From: Nostoc sp. LEGE 06077
GTDB lineage: Bacteria > Cyanobacteriota > Cyanobacteriia > Cyanobacteriales > Nostocaceae
Assembly (NCBI RefSeq): GCF_015207705.1
Contig: NZ_JADEWI010000022.1
Location: 1-64,000 of the forward strand
DNA: 64,000 nt
Direction of reading: 5' to 3'
In this document: positions 20,411 through 30,163 of the stretch, one piece after another
How positions within the stretch are numbered: the first letter of the stretch is position 1
Layout of the letters: the number at the start of each line of letters is the position of its first letter
Notes under the pieces: model-generated
Databases searched by the model: none
What the model was told of the DNA's origin: nothing
The model's input: only the letters and a program-made list of their open reading frames with translations
Translations under genes and position numbers: made by a program

Positions 20411-21331
20411 CTAACGTTTGATCACTGTGGTATCAACTACAGAAACCCCACTAGCACCATTACCTTGTGTAGATTGAGTTTTGAGCGTACCGTGTAATAT
20501 TACATCTGGCTGTGGTGGTTGTGGTTCTGGGCCTAGAGGTTGGGGATGAGCAACATAGTGGAATTCTCCTTTGCCATCCATTGAAGCACCTTTTGCCCAA
20601 CGACCTTCAGAACTTTCCGTACCTTCTGAGTGATTCCAAAACTGATAGGCAAACTCGCGTTTCTCTAGTTCTAGAGGGAAAGAACTAGGTACTGGAGTAG
20701 TTTCGAGTCCAGAGGCTTCTAAATCTTCAATTGCTGCTAACCACAAATTTTGGTGCATGGTGTCACGAGCAATCATAAAACTCAAGGTATCTCTTACACC
20801 AGGGTCGTTTGACATTTCGTACAATCGTACCGCTTGCAAACGTCCTTGACTTTCGGCGTGGAGATTAGAACGGAAATCTGCCAAGAGATTGCCGCTAGAA
20901 ACGATAAAACGACCATTCCAGGGATAGCCAACGCTATCAGATGGCGTAGCACCCAAACCAGAAACAATAGCGTGCTGGGGGTTCATCGCCGCGTTCATAA
21001 TCACCTCGCGTGGATTGGTACCACCCATCACCGCACCCACTACAGCATCTTGTGCGCCTTCTTCTTGGACTTTAACTGGTGCTTTGTCTAGTAGGTGGGC
21101 AATCATCGTTGCTAACATTTCGATGTGACCAATTTCTTCCGTACCCACATCTAGTAACATATCTCTGTATTTTGCTGGGCCGCGACAGTTCCAACCCTGA
21201 AACAGATACTGCATCATCACAGTCATTTCACCAAAAGTGCCACCAATCAGTTCTTGAATCTTCATAGCGTAGACTGCATCAGGCTTTTCTGGGGGTTTGA
21301 AATACTGTAATTTTTTGGTGTGGTAAAACAT
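20411..21331 (-). CDS. Manganese (non-heme) catalase
   Basis: The 306-aa protein is a ferritin-like di-manganese catalase that breaks down hydrogen peroxide in the cytoplasm. The metal ligands expected for the family are all present: Glu35 (GGTFGEMTVMMQY), Glu66 and His69 (TEEIGHIEM), Glu160 (LHAESQGR) and His193 (RDTMHQNLW). The C-terminal tail (residues about 270-306) is Pro/Gln-rich and variable. A good ribosome site (AGGAG) precedes the ATG. It is alone on its strand. Confidence 0.95.
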   Translation of the reverse strand: MFYHTKKLQYFKPPEKPDAVYAMKIQELIGGTFGEMTVMMQYLFQGWNCRGPAKYRDMLLDVGTEEIGHIEMLATMIAHLLDKAPVKVQEEGAQDAVVGAVMGGTNPREVIMNAAMNPQHAIVSGLGATPSDSVGYPWNGRFIVSSGNLLADFRSNLHAESQGRLQAVRLYEMSNDPGVRDTLSFMIARDTMHQNLWLAAIEDLEASGLETTPVPSSFPLELEKREFAYQFWNHSEGTESSEGRWAKGASMDGKGEFHYVAHPQPLGPEPQPPQPDVILHGTLKTQSTQGNGASGVSVVDTTVIKR

Positions 21332-21716
21332 TGCGTCTCCTAAAGTTTTTGTTACCTTTACCTACTAGGAAACTCAGTAAATCTTGTATCTACATCAGCC
21401 TGTGGTTTGATAAAAAAACCGGAGAAATTCCCAATAATTTAGCACTATAGATGAATACAAATTAACAGAGATACACTAGCTCGTTTGGCAACGAGAATAT
21501 AATGCGTTACTACACAAAACAAGCGAAGTCTGCACTACTCGCAAGATCGGAAGAATAAAGTGATTAACTCACTTGGTGCGATACTAATTTAAATTAAAAA
21601 ATTGAATCTACTGGCTATTCTGCACATTTTAAATAATTGTCAAGTGGGCAATATCACAAATAAAAAATCAGGACTTAATCGATTTTTCAGTATTGCCCAC
21701 CTGACTTTAATCGCCA
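21332..21716. other. Spacer between Mn catalase and ABC1 kinase genes
   Basis: No coding potential is seen. The end nearest the kinase gene (21649-21712) contains inverted copies of GTGGGCAATA, including a 20-base block at 21692-21711 that recurs, on the opposite strand, at 51559-51578. It probably acts as a 3' hairpin for the kinase transcript. Confidence 0.45.
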
Positions 21717-23744
21717 TCAAGTAGTTGGCACAATAACTCCTTCTCTTTCTCTTGGCTTCCTAATTTGATCAATATCTTCTGCTGCTAATAACTCCCGAAT
21801 TAGATGTGCTAAAGACTTCTGTAATAAACGCGTCCCAATTTGCTGACCCAAACGCTGCACACCAGGATTAACCAACAATTGGGCTAATTGAGGAGCTAAT
21901 TGCATGGTGTCAAAACCACGGGTTTCTTGAAGTATTTGCAAAATTTGCTTGATATGTTCTAAGGTTTGTTGTTGTTCTACTGTTGCGGCTGGCGTTTCGT
22001 TGACTGCTGTTAAACCTACCCGTTCTCGTAGTAAATAGGTGAAGTTGTGCAGCACATTTTTACTTAAAGCATTAACTCCGTTGACGAATTCATCGACTAA
22101 TCTGTCACGAATAAATGCACCACGTTCGGAAGAGAGAAAATCTAAACCTTGATTTAAGACTAAGTTCAAGTCGTAGTCTTCATTATTACGGGCGTTGCGT
22201 AACAAATTTTCTAAGCGATTCCAGCGGAATTTGCCTTCTTTAAACAGTAAATCTCGTAGTGATGTTCTTAATTGGGGCGCTGGGTCAGTTAGTAACCTTT
22301 TGGAAACGTAAGGGTAAGCTTCGCTGAGAACTTTGAAGTTAGGATCGATAAAGATTGCAATTCCTTCGAGTGTTACCAGAGAGCGAATAATTAAAGCGTA
22401 GTAAGGCGGAACGCGGAAGGGATATTCATACATCAACGCTGAGAGTTCATCGGTGATGCTTTTAATGTTGAGTTCCGCTACACTAGCGCCTTGGGCATCA
22501 GCAAATACTCTGGCAAATGCGGGGATAATTGGTGTAAGGTCTGTGTCTGGTGTTAAAAAGTCGAGTTTGACGTAATCTTGCGCTAAACCTTCAAAATCAC
22601 GGTTAACTACGTGGACAATCGCCTCAATTAAACCATATCGTTGGGGCGGCTGAATCTCGCTCATCATCCCAAAGTCGAGATAAGCTAATTTCCCATCCGG
22701 TGTGGCTAATAAATTACCTGGGTGCGGGTCGGCGTGGAAAAATCCATGTTCTAATAGCTGTCGCAGAGAACACTGCACCCCTACTTCAATTAAATAACGT
22801 GCATCTATCCCTTGGGCGGTAATTTCGGCTGTCTGGGTTAATTTTGTCCCGTTAATCCATTCCATCGTCAATACGCGACGATGGGTATATTCCCAATAAA
22901 TTTTCGGTACGTAGATATCTTTAATATGACCGTATAATTGGAAAAAGCGCTCGGCATTTTCACCTTCATGGATATAATCCATTTCTTCAAAAATGCGATC
23001 GCCTAATTCATCTAAAATTCCAACTAAATCACTCCGCACCCGCTTGAAATTTTGCTGTACCCAACCAGCGATGCGGCGCAAAATATATAAGTCAATCGTA
23101 ATTTTTTCTCTTAAATCAGGTCGCTGCACTTTAACGGCAACTTCTTCACCTGTTTTGAGTTTACCTTTATAAACTTGTCCCAAGGAAGCCGCCGCAATTG
23201 GTTCAACTGAAAGTTCGGTATAAATTTCTTCTGGTGGTGCGCCTAGTTCTTCTTCAATAAACTGGTAAGCAATTTCATTCGGGAAGGGCGGTAACTGGTC
23301 TTGTAACTTAGTTAACTCTTCTAAATAAACAGGCGGGACTAAATCTGGCCTGGTAGATAATGCTTGACCTATTTTGATGTAAGCAGGCCCCAGTCGTGTC
23401 AACAATTCTCTGAGTTGCACAGAACGGCGACGGTCATTTTTAACAACTTTTCCCCGTTTACTGTCCCACCACACCCCAAAAGCAAAGGCTAAAGTTGGTT
23501 GCAATACCGTAGCAATTCGCTGCAAAACTTGTAGCGGTCTCTTTTGATAATGCGCCGCCACATCTAAAGGATTGTACTTTATGGCTTCGTACTCAGCGTT
23601 TTTGATTAACTGACTTGGGGAAGTGGACGACGGGCTACTCTTATACACAACCAAAGCTTGTGTACCATTGTCTGATACGACTTCAGTTTTATGCAGTTCG
23701 CCCTCAATCGTTTGGGAAGTTTGGGGAAGTGTCTTAACCATCAT
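21717..23744 (-). CDS. ABC1/UbiB-family atypical kinase
   Basis: The 675-aa protein has the ABC1 signatures: KIGQALSTRPDLVPP (KxGQ motif), AAASLGQVYKGKLKTGEEVAVKVQRP (Ala-rich loop and catalytic Lys), HADPHPGNLLATPDGKLAYLDFGM (catalytic Asn and metal-binding DFG). Chloroplast and cyanobacterial relatives influence prenyl-quinone and tocopherol metabolism; the client here is unknown. The C-terminal 200 residues are helical. The start is set at the ATG 23744 (MMVKTLPQ); the frame can be read from TTG 23789 but that leader looks non-coding. Confidence 0.9.
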   Translation of the reverse strand: MMVKTLPQTSQTIEGELHKTEVVSDNGTQALVVYKSSPSSTSPSQLIKNAEYEAIKYNPLDVAAHYQKRPLQVLQRIATVLQPTLAFAFGVWWDSKRGKVVKNDRRRSVQLRELLTRLGPAYIKIGQALSTRPDLVPPVYLEELTKLQDQLPPFPNEIAYQFIEEELGAPPEEIYTELSVEPIAAASLGQVYKGKLKTGEEVAVKVQRPDLREKITIDLYILRRIAGWVQQNFKRVRSDLVGILDELGDRIFEEMDYIHEGENAERFFQLYGHIKDIYVPKIYWEYTHRRVLTMEWINGTKLTQTAEITAQGIDARYLIEVGVQCSLRQLLEHGFFHADPHPGNLLATPDGKLAYLDFGMMSEIQPPQRYGLIEAIVHVVNRDFEGLAQDYVKLDFLTPDTDLTPIIPAFARVFADAQGASVAELNIKSITDELSALMYEYPFRVPPYYALIIRSLVTLEGIAIFIDPNFKVLSEAYPYVSKRLLTDPAPQLRTSLRDLLFKEGKFRWNRLENLLRNARNNEDYDLNLVLNQGLDFLSSERGAFIRDRLVDEFVNGVNALSKNVLHNFTYLLRERVGLTAVNETPAATVEQQQTLEHIKQILQILQETRGFDTMQLAPQLAQLLVNPGVQRLGQQIGTRLLQKSLAHLIRELLAAEDIDQIRKPREREGVIVPTT

Positions 23745-23967
23745 GAAGAAAGCTACCAGTCGAATGGAACTTGTTAAGTATTGTAACAATATGTTTAGCT
23801 ATCAACATCCCTAATATTGGGGATCAGCTTAATTAGCATTTTCCGCACAAGAATGTTGTGGCTACTACTGCTTAAAATATTTATTTACACCAGGAGAGGC
23901 AATAGCTAGGTTTGCTACACTGAAGTGGACGTACTAGTTCCATTGTAAGTGCTGATTAGAAAGTGCT

Positions 23968-24022
23968 GAGGAGCCACTGCGTTGCGGAGGTTCCCTCCGT
24001 TGCAGCAAGTGGCGTTGCTGAG
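23968..24022. repeat. Dispersed spacer repeat (GAGCCACTGCGTTGCGGAGG type)
   Basis: The block containing GGAGGTTCCCTCC (a 6-bp hairpin) and TGCAGCAAGTGGCGTTGC is a known style of Nostoc spacer repeat; a degenerate relative lies at about 7430-7500. It is part of the 387-bp spacer upstream of recN (23745-24131), which otherwise shows no gene. Confidence 0.5.
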
Positions 24023-24083
24023 TCAGGACAATGAGTGCCTACGGCACTACTTACTTTAAGATTCTTTTGACTACTAGTAACAT

Positions 24084-24113
24084 ACTCAGCACTCAGCACT
24101 CAGCACTCAGCAC
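24084..24113. repeat. Heptamer tandem repeat (ACTCAGC x4)
   Basis: Four perfect copies of ACTCAGC plus two bases sit just upstream of the recN ribosome site. Related 'AGTGCTGAGT' sequence occurs near 23950, 18756 and 52921. Copy-number variation between strains would be expected. Confidence 0.85.
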
Positions 24114-24131
24114 TAAAAAGGGAGAAGCTTG

Positions 24132-25895
24132 ATGCTGCTTAGTTTGCGAATTGAAAACTTTGCCCTGATTGACCAACTGGAACTAGAATTTGGCGTTGGG
24201 CTAAATGTCTTAACAGGTGAAACCGGCGCGGGAAAGTCGATTATCTTAGATGCGATTGATGCGGCTTTGGGTGGTAAAGTCTCTAGCCGAGTAATTCGGA
24301 CTGGGACAAGCCGCGCAATGGTAGAAGCTACTTTTCAATCTCATCAGCCTTTAACCGCTTGGTTAACTGAGCAGGAAATAGATTTAATTGACGATAACTC
24401 AGTAATTATCAGTAGAGAAATTACAGCCACAGGTAGTAATATTCGCAGCCGATCGCGGGTGAATGGTGTGTTAGTAAATCGGCAACTCATGGTAGGATTG
24501 CGCGATCGCCTCGTAGAAATTACAGCCCAAGGTCAAACTGTCCAAGTAGGACAATCTGCCCAAGTCCGGGAATGGTTGGATGTATATGGTGGGGATGCTT
24601 TAATCAAACAACGTCAAGTCATTGCTACAGCTTATCATGCTTACCAACAAGCCCACCTCGCCTTAGAGAAACGCCGCACCTCCGAACGGGAACGCCTACA
24701 ACAACTTGACTTGCTCACTTATCAAGTGCAAGAGTTAACAACCGCCAACCTCAGCGAACCGCAAGAATTAGAACAACTCACACAAGAACGGGAACGTTTA
24801 AATCACGTCGTTGATTTACAACAGATGAGTTACAAAGTTTATCAGGCTTTGTATCAAAACGACGGGGATACGCCAGCAGCCGCCGACTTATTGGGAGATA
24901 GCGAAGCCACCTTAAATGACATGGTGGAATATGATAGCCAACTGCAATCATTATTAGAACTGGTGAGAGATGCCCAAACCGCAGTTGTAGAAGTAGGACG
25001 ACAGATTAACGCCTACGGGGACAGTTTAGAAGCCGATCCGCAACGATTAGAAGAAGTAGAAGAACGAATTCGAGAATTAAAGCAAATTTGCCGCAAGTAC
25101 GGGCCGACACTCACAGAAGCGATCGCCTACTACCAACGCATCCAACAAGAATTAGCCGACCTCAACGATAGTGAACAATCGATTGAAAGCCTGGAACAGC
25201 AAGAAAAAACTTGTTTTGATAAACTCACCCAAGCTTGCCAAAAGTTAACTAAATTGCGCCGTCAAACGGCGAATAACTTAGAAACTCGGTTGATCGCCGA
25301 ACTGAAACCACTGGCGATGGAAAAAGTACAATTCCAAGTTGAGATAGTCCCCATCGTCCCCACGGCGGCGGGTGCAGATAAAATCACCTTTGTGTTCAGT
25401 CCTAACCCTGGGGAACCATTGCAACCATTGACAGAAATCGCTTCCGGCGGAGAAATGAGCCGCTTTTTACTCGCGCTGAAAGCTTGTTTTTCCCAAGCAG
25501 ACTCCGCCGAGACATTGGTATTTGATGAAATTGACGTTGGCGTATCTGGGAGAGTCGCCCAAGCGATCGCCGAAAAATTACACCAACTCGGTCAAAACCA
25601 TCAAGTATTATGTGTCACACACCAACCTTTAGTAGCTGCGATGGCTGACCGTCATTTCCGGGTTGATAAGCAAACTATTACTCAAGGTAAAGGTAAAAAA
25701 ACAAACAACGGCAGTACAGAACAGCGTACCGTTGTTCGAGTCACTTATTTAGACAATATCAATACTCGCCGGGAAGAACTAGCGCAATTAGCCGGGGGTA
25801 AATCTGCAATAGAAGCGATCGCATTTGCTGAGTCTTTGTTATTACAAGCCGCCAACCACCGTAGCCGCGAAAGCATCTCCTCAGAAGACTTATAA
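24132..25895 (+). CDS. recN: DNA repair protein RecN
   Basis: The 587-aa SMC-like ATPase acts in double-strand-break repair. It has the Walker A GETGAGKS (residues 29-36), a central coiled coil, the signature ASGGEMSRFLLALK and Walker B TLVFDEIDVGVSG, followed by the VLCVTHQPLVAAMADRHFRV switch segment. Start at ATG 24132, preceded by a good GGGAGAAG ribosome site; the TTG just before is excluded for that reason. A small insertion near residue 518 (KGKKTNNGSTEQ) is cyanobacterial in style. Confidence 0.96.
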   Translation: MLLSLRIENFALIDQLELEFGVGLNVLTGETGAGKSIILDAIDAALGGKVSSRVIRTGTSRAMVEATFQSHQPLTAWLTEQEIDLIDDNSVIISREITATGSNIRSRSRVNGVLVNRQLMVGLRDRLVEITAQGQTVQVGQSAQVREWLDVYGGDALIKQRQVIATAYHAYQQAHLALEKRRTSERERLQQLDLLTYQVQELTTANLSEPQELEQLTQERERLNHVVDLQQMSYKVYQALYQNDGDTPAAADLLGDSEATLNDMVEYDSQLQSLLELVRDAQTAVVEVGRQINAYGDSLEADPQRLEEVEERIRELKQICRKYGPTLTEAIAYYQRIQQELADLNDSEQSIESLEQQEKTCFDKLTQACQKLTKLRRQTANNLETRLIAELKPLAMEKVQFQVEIVPIVPTAAGADKITFVFSPNPGEPLQPLTEIASGGEMSRFLLALKACFSQADSAETLVFDEIDVGVSGRVAQAIAEKLHQLGQNHQVLCVTHQPLVAAMADRHFRVDKQTITQGKGKKTNNGSTEQRTVVRVTYLDNINTRREELAQLAGGKSAIEAIAFAESLLLQAANHRSRESISSEDL

Positions 25896-26322
25896 GTGAT
25901 TTTACGGCTAGACTATACACCTAAAATTTTGACACTATAAACTTATTTCTAGTGGATTTATGATAACTGTAAGCTTGACTGCGATCGCTACGATAGTTTG
26001 GAATAAAGTCACCAAAATCATTTAAATTTGCAGTCAACTCTGTTACCCATCCCCTGCTGTATCTATTTACCGAAAGTAAATGCATCCTCTTGCACTCTTT
26101 CAAGATGTACTTTACTCAACCCAGAAATACTCAAATAAGCAATATACATATAAAAATCTAAATTACATTTAGTTTTATTATCAAGAATCTTCACTATCTT
26201 AACTGTCTTAACTGTCCTTGCATTCTTATTAGAAGTCGGAGACATTAAAAAATATCAAGTGAGTGTTACCTTTTCCCAGACTTTTCAAGTAACAACCACA
26301 ACAAACCTCAAAAGGTAATGTT
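25896..26322. other. Spacer between recN and the TerB-like gene
   Basis: Two overlapping minus-strand frames of 60 codons occur, but both have implausible composition and no ribosome site. No repeat or structured RNA recognised. A pyrimidine-rich run of ACTGTCTTAACTGTC lies near 26196-26215. Confidence 0.4.
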
Positions 26323-26814
26323 ATGACTAATGTGGAAGAAATACTACCTGCTTCAGAATTTTTGAAAAAAAACTTAGGTATTTCCGAAGCTCCCTTTGAA
26401 GCATATGTTAATTACGGATATGCGCTACTCACTATTGCTGGAGCCGATGGAGAAGTTTCCGAAGCCGAACTTAATTGGTTAGAAAATCATCAACGATTGG
26501 CTGGTGCGCCAGAAGAAGTAATAGCAAAATACAAAACATTTGCCTACAAAAATGCTGATTTAGAAAGTATCCTGAGCAAGATTTCAGTTGATGTTTCTAC
26601 TTGGTCTAAATCAAGGTCATTGTTGTATCATGCAATTCAAATGTCTCGTGCGGATAACAATTACTCAATGGAAGAGCAAAAGGCTGTAAAAAAAGCAGCT
26701 AAACTGCTAAAAGTTGAAGATGATATTGCGCTTGCTATTAATAGATTAATCGAAACAGAAGAAGCTGTAACTGCACTACGTAAAGCGCTATTACAAACTG
26801 AAGTTTTAGCTTAA
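26323..26814 (+). CDS. TerB-like helical protein
   Basis: The 163-aa protein is all-helical with the TerB-type acidic repeats: TIAGADGEVSEAELNWLENH (residues about 38-57) and MSRADNNYSMEEQKAVKKAA (residues about 107-126). The Asp/Glu residues in these two turns would bind metal in TerB. It has no membrane segment. Function unknown; tellurite-resistance names in this family are historical. AAAGG precedes the ATG. A 10-bp hairpin follows at 26935-26976. Confidence 0.75.
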   Translation: MTNVEEILPASEFLKKNLGISEAPFEAYVNYGYALLTIAGADGEVSEAELNWLENHQRLAGAPEEVIAKYKTFAYKNADLESILSKISVDVSTWSKSRSLLYHAIQMSRADNNYSMEEQKAVKKAAKLLKVEDDIALAINRLIETEEAVTALRKALLQTEVLA

Positions 26815-26934
26815 TCAAAAAGATTTGGTTCTTTTATATAGTTTGGTTTTTCCAGTTGTTGTACTTACAGTTATTGAGAATAGTTCAAGATATCTGTATT
26901 ACTTAATAACTTTGAGATTACACCTATAATCCAG

Positions 26935-26976
26935 GTTTCGGGCTATTTTTCACAAAAGGATTTGTCAGCCCGAAAC
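26935..26976 (+). terminator. Hairpin downstream of the TerB-like gene
   Basis: GTTTCGGGCT and AGCCCGAAAC form a perfect 10-bp stem around a 22-base loop, followed by TATTTTC. The long loop makes it a weaker call. Confidence 0.45.
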
Positions 26977-27054
26977 TATTTTCATATATGGATGTAAACC
27001 AGCCTTTATATGACGTAATATTCATTAAGTTCTGGTTCTCTCGCTAAATTTAAT

Positions 27055-28485
27055 ATGCCTACCATCAGTCAAAAATCAACAACAAAAGCTTGGTCTAGTG
27101 CGATCGCTCAACCGGCAACAGAATTTCCGCTGACCCAATTGCCCGTTATCTCTGGTAAAATCCCCAATGGCTTACGCGGGACACTCTACCGTAATGGACC
27201 CGCGCGGCTAGAACGTGGTAAAAAGGTTATGGGACATTGGTTTGATGGAGATGGAGCCATTCTCGCTGTTCATTTTACCGATGCAGGAGCCAGCGCCGTT
27301 TATCGTTACGTACAAACCTCTGGTTATCAAGAAGAAACCGCAGCCGCTAAACTGCTTTATGGTAACTATGGTATGACTGCACCAGGAGCCTTTTGGAATC
27401 AATGGCTCAAACCAGTGAAAAACACTGCCAATACTTCGGTGTTAGCCCTTCCTGATAAACTTTTAGCGCTGTGGGAAGGTGGTAAACCCTACGCCTTAGA
27501 TTTGCAAACTTTAGAAACCCACGGCGAAGATGATTTAGGAGGGTTAAATCAAGGATTCAGCTATTCTGCACACTATAAGCGTGACAAACAAACCGGGGAA
27601 ATTTTTAACTTTGGTGTCACTCCCGGATTAAATGCCAAACTAAATCTTTACAAGAGCGATTTCACTGGGAAAATTATTCAAAAAGCAACATACTCTCTTG
27701 ATGGAATCCCAATATTGCATGATTTTGTGTTATCAGGGCAATATCTTGTGTTTTGCATTCCGCCAGTGCGGCTGAATATTTTGCCTGTACTGCTAGGAAC
27801 AAGCTATAGTGATGCACTAGAGTGGCAACCTCAACTAGGAACTCAAATTTTAGTTTTTGATCGTCAGACATTATCTCTGGTGAGTCGTAGTGAAACCGAA
27901 CCGTGGTATCAATGGCATTTTGCCAACGGTTATTTAGATGCTAGTGGTTCAGTGATTGTAGATATTGCTCAATACAAAGACTTTCAAACCAACCAATATC
28001 TGAAGGAAGTATCTACAGGTAAAACTCACACTGCTGCTAAAAGTACACTCACAAGAATACATCTTCAGCCTCAAACGGGCAAAGTTACAACCATTGAGCA
28101 GGTGCTAGACAGACATTGCGAGTTCCCCAATGTACCACAGCAAAGTGTCGGGCAATTCTCTCGATATACATATTTTGCCTCATACCAACAAGGCACAGAT
28201 ATTAGCCAAGAACTATTAAATGCGATCGCCCGCTTTGATCACCACACTGAAATTCTGACCGAAGCGAAACTACCAGAAAATCTCTATCCTTCAGAACCAC
28301 TACCTGCTCAAGATACCCAAAACCCTGAGCAAAGTTGGGTAATGACAGTTGTCTACGATGGTAATTCTCATACTAGTGAAGTTTGGATTTTTGATAGCGA
28401 TCGCTTGGACGAAGAACCTGTGTGCAAACTTAGATTACCAAGTGTTATTCCGCCTAGTTTCCACGGCACTTGGAATCCAGCTTAA
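27055..28485 (+). CDS. Carotenoid cleavage oxygenase
   Basis: The 476-aa enzyme is a seven-bladed beta-propeller non-heme iron dioxygenase (RPE65/lignostilbene/CCD family) that cuts carotenoids or apocarotenoids to aldehydes. All four iron-binding His are present: His173 (SAHYKRD), His222 (ILHDFV), His288 (WHFANG) and His470 (SFHGTW). Other conserved parts are LRGTLYRNGPA and GHWFDGDGAI. No signal peptide. The substrate (full carotenoid or apocarotenal) is not predictable. The MscS gene follows after 42 bp, so they may be cotranscribed. Confidence 0.95.
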   Translation: MPTISQKSTTKAWSSAIAQPATEFPLTQLPVISGKIPNGLRGTLYRNGPARLERGKKVMGHWFDGDGAILAVHFTDAGASAVYRYVQTSGYQEETAAAKLLYGNYGMTAPGAFWNQWLKPVKNTANTSVLALPDKLLALWEGGKPYALDLQTLETHGEDDLGGLNQGFSYSAHYKRDKQTGEIFNFGVTPGLNAKLNLYKSDFTGKIIQKATYSLDGIPILHDFVLSGQYLVFCIPPVRLNILPVLLGTSYSDALEWQPQLGTQILVFDRQTLSLVSRSETEPWYQWHFANGYLDASGSVIVDIAQYKDFQTNQYLKEVSTGKTHTAAKSTLTRIHLQPQTGKVTTIEQVLDRHCEFPNVPQQSVGQFSRYTYFASYQQGTDISQELLNAIARFDHHTEILTEAKLPENLYPSEPLPAQDTQNPEQSWVMTVVYDGNSHTSEVWIFDSDRLDEEPVCKLRLPSVIPPSFHGTWNPA

Positions 28486-28527
28486 CGAAGTCAGAACAAA
28501 GAACAGCGAACAATTGATATTTAAGAG

Positions 28528-30102
28528 ATGAATATACTAATTATCCTGGGTGAAATCATATTTTTAATCGTCATTTTCTCGCTGTTTAACTGGCTAATTG
28601 GCATCATCTTCAAGCAAGTGGCTAAAGTTTCTTGGATGCAAGGAAAAACTGAAAATATAATTTTCTTGCGCCGGAGTATGAGCAGAATTTTCATCCTGAT
28701 TGCTGTGGTGCTATGTCTAGCATTAGTTAGTGTCAATGGAATAATAATTTATCGCGGTGGAAACGTTCAAGAATTTCAACTTAATCTGATTCGCAGCCTT
28801 CCCACTCAATTTTGGGTTAATTTATTTACTGCCAGTTTAAAAACCATCACTTTGCTATTGCTAGTTAAATTTACCGTACCACCTTTAAGCCGAGGGATAG
28901 ACTGGATTTGCGACTACGCCAAGAAAGTTGATCAAATCAAAGCTAATGATGAGAGCGTTGAGGCTTTTTTCCAAACGTTAAAAAGAATTATTATTCATAG
29001 TATCTGGATATATTCTGCTATTTTATGTGCTAATTTCTTGTACCTATCGGCAGTTGTTACTAAATATCTTTTTATTGCGTTAAAAATTTATCTCACTATC
29101 TCAGTTGGTTTACTCATTGTCAAAGCAGTTGCTACTATTGTTGATACTCTGGATGCCCTCAGTTTAAAGTTTTCTAATTCTAACAATTTACTGCGTTTAT
29201 ATGAACGTTTACGCCACTTAATTCCTTTATTCAAAAAATGTTTGGAATATGTTCTCTATGTAGGTATAGTTAATCTTGTTCTTCCAGAAATAGAACCAAT
29301 TGCTTGGATAAGTGCTTATACTCCTAGAATTGTGCAGATTATTGGAGTTTTCTTTATTAGCAACGTTTTAATAGAAGTCACTTACTTTATTCTGGATGAG
29401 TTCTATTTAAGAACTACAGATAGTAACGATTCACAACGGCAGAAACGGCTAACACTCATTCCCTTAATTCGGAGTTTTGCCAAATATTTTATCTATTTTA
29501 CTGGCGGAGTAACTATACTCAAACTGATTGGTATTGACCCTGCACCTATCTTAGCAGGTGCAGGAATTGTGGGTATAGCAGTTGGGCTGGGGGCGCAAAA
29601 CCTAATTAATGATGTTGTTTGTGGATTTTTGATTTTATTTGAAAACTATTACTTGGTAGGAGACTATGTTGAAGCGGGGAAAATGGAAGAGAGAAATGTA
29701 GAAGGAATTGTTGAAGCCATTGAACTGCGAACCACTCATGTCCGCCATCCTGATGGTCAATTGCAAATTATTCGTAATGGAGATATAGGTTCAATTATCA
29801 ACTTTTCCAAGCAATATATATATGCCAGGGTAGAAGTTAGTGTTTCTTACAACTCTAATTTAGATCATGTATATAGAGTGGTTGAAAAAGTAGGACAGCA
29901 GTTAAAATTGGATGAACAAGATGTGATAGAACCTACACGAGTAGCGGGAATAGAACATTTTGGTGAGAGTAATCTATTACTGCTGACGCTGACAAAAGTT
30001 AAGCCAGGAAAGCACCTACATATTCAGCGCATTTTGCGTAAAATATTGATGGATAATTTTAATCGGGAAGAAATTGAAATCTGTGGTTTTAATAAGAATT
30101 GA
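28528..30102 (+). CDS. MscS-family mechanosensitive channel
   Basis: The 524-aa membrane protein has several N-terminal helices, then the MscS pore helix and beta domain near residues 331-385: ILAGAGIVGIAVGLGAQNLINDVVCG and LFENYYLVGDYVEAG. The C-terminal vestibule domain includes VRHPDGQLQIIRNGDIGSIINFSK. It likely releases solutes on hypo-osmotic shock. About six helices precede the pore, more than in E. coli MscS, so it is a large-type member. Lies 42 bp behind the carotenoid oxygenase gene. Confidence 0.92.
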   Translation: MNILIILGEIIFLIVIFSLFNWLIGIIFKQVAKVSWMQGKTENIIFLRRSMSRIFILIAVVLCLALVSVNGIIIYRGGNVQEFQLNLIRSLPTQFWVNLFTASLKTITLLLLVKFTVPPLSRGIDWICDYAKKVDQIKANDESVEAFFQTLKRIIIHSIWIYSAILCANFLYLSAVVTKYLFIALKIYLTISVGLLIVKAVATIVDTLDALSLKFSNSNNLLRLYERLRHLIPLFKKCLEYVLYVGIVNLVLPEIEPIAWISAYTPRIVQIIGVFFISNVLIEVTYFILDEFYLRTTDSNDSQRQKRLTLIPLIRSFAKYFIYFTGGVTILKLIGIDPAPILAGAGIVGIAVGLGAQNLINDVVCGFLILFENYYLVGDYVEAGKMEERNVEGIVEAIELRTTHVRHPDGQLQIIRNGDIGSIINFSKQYIYARVEVSVSYNSNLDHVYRVVEKVGQQLKLDEQDVIEPTRVAGIEHFGESNLLLLTLTKVKPGKHLHIQRILRKILMDNFNREEIEICGFNKN

Positions 30103-30163
30103 TATGAGCTAATAGGTTTGATGAAGCTGCTCTGCGATCGCATGATTCTAGAAAAATCGTACT

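Noticed and set aside
26826-26868. Second copy of the N-terminal part of the exported protein at 73
   Set aside because: About 43 bases (around TATAGTTTGGTTTTT) look similar to 96-140, but the frame is broken and the match too short to call a gene remnant.
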